From an uncultured Eubacteriales bacterium (GTDB lineage Bacteria > Bacillota > Clostridia > Oscillospirales > Acutalibacteraceae), in assembly GCA_900320925.1 (NCBI GenBank), contig ONUD01000085.1, forward strand, positions 1-14,086: DNA of 14,086 nt. Reading direction: 5' to 3'. The notes beneath the pieces were generated by a model. That model did no database searches and was not told the DNA's origin. It saw nothing but the letters and a program-made list of their open reading frames with translations. Position 1 is the stretch's first letter; each line of letters opens with the position of its first letter. Below, in pieces: positions 13,958 through 14,086 of the stretch. The translations under genes and the position numbers were made by a program.

Positions 13958-14086
13958 TTATACACGTCTTCTCTTCGGAGGACGGCAACCGTTGTGCGGA
14001 ATCGGGGTCACATCCTTAATCATGCTGACTTCCAGACCGGCGGACTGCAATGCACGGATGGCGGCTTCACGTCCTGCCCCCGGACC
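13958..14086 (-). CDS. rpsK: 30S ribosomal protein S11 (C-terminal part, cut by window edge)
   Basis: The last 42 codons and the stop of rpsK are present; the start is beyond position 14086. The visible residues run from GPGAGREAAIRALQSAGLEV through SMIKDVTPIPHNGCRPPKRR to RRV, which is the highly conserved S11 C-terminus that contacts 16S rRNA near the platform. It precedes rpsD by 20 nt, matching the usual rpsM-rpsK-rpsD-rpoA-rplQ order. Partial because of the window edge, not a broken gene. Confidence 0.95.
   Translation of the reverse strand, partial: GPGAGREAAIRALQSAGLEVSMIKDVTPIPHNGCRPPKRRRV

Overview
The window reads as a chromosomal housekeeping region of a spore-forming, low-to-medium GC Gram-positive anaerobe of the class Clostridia. 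An Oscillospiraceae/Ruminococcus-like source is my best guess; it is an inference from protein style and gene order, not a measured placement. Supporting signs are strong GGAGG-type ribosome binding sites, sigma-A-like promoters, the rpsK-rpsD-rpoA-rplQ order, a [4Fe-4S]-type PurF, and a tiny gene that aligns without gaps to the sporulation peptide SpoVM. No mobile element, CRISPR array, tRNA or rRNA is visible.

Layout. (1) Positions 73-9238, minus strand: a compact seven-gene run, transcribed purC > purF > purB > AIM24-family gene > purA > glmS > guaA. Gaps run from a 4-nt overlap to 47 nt. One good promoter lies upstream of purC (-10 at 9301-9306). (2) Positions 9239-9560: a divergent intergenic region holding the purC promoter and leader on the minus strand and the gdhA promoter on the plus strand. 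(3) Positions 9561-11884, plus strand: gdhA with a strong terminator, then a 48-codon hydrophobic ORF and a spoVM-like micro-gene, then a PAP2 phosphatase gene with its own promoter. (4) Positions 11890-14086: a bidirectional terminator, then on the minus strand the distal end of a ribosomal-protein operon: rpsK (C-terminal part only), rpsD, rpoA, rplQ.

How the genes work together. PurF starts purine synthesis, PurC adds aspartate, and PurB acts twice (SAICAR to AICAR, and adenylosuccinate to AMP). PurA and GuaA are the branch enzymes to AMP and GMP. GlmS makes glucosamine-6-phosphate for cell wall. PurF, GlmS and GuaA all consume glutamine, and the divergent gdhA interconverts ammonium and glutamate, so the region has a nitrogen theme. 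The AIM24-family gene is the one member of the purine run with no known role there. The remaining purine genes (purD, purE, purH, purL, purM and others) are not in the window.

Most of the region is conventional. The parts most worth a second look are the two micro-genes at 11006-11266, the AIM24 gene inside the purine operon, the animal-type PurB, the purC leader hairpin, the absence of space for a glmS ribozyme, and a 7-bp stem-loop just upstream of rpoA.
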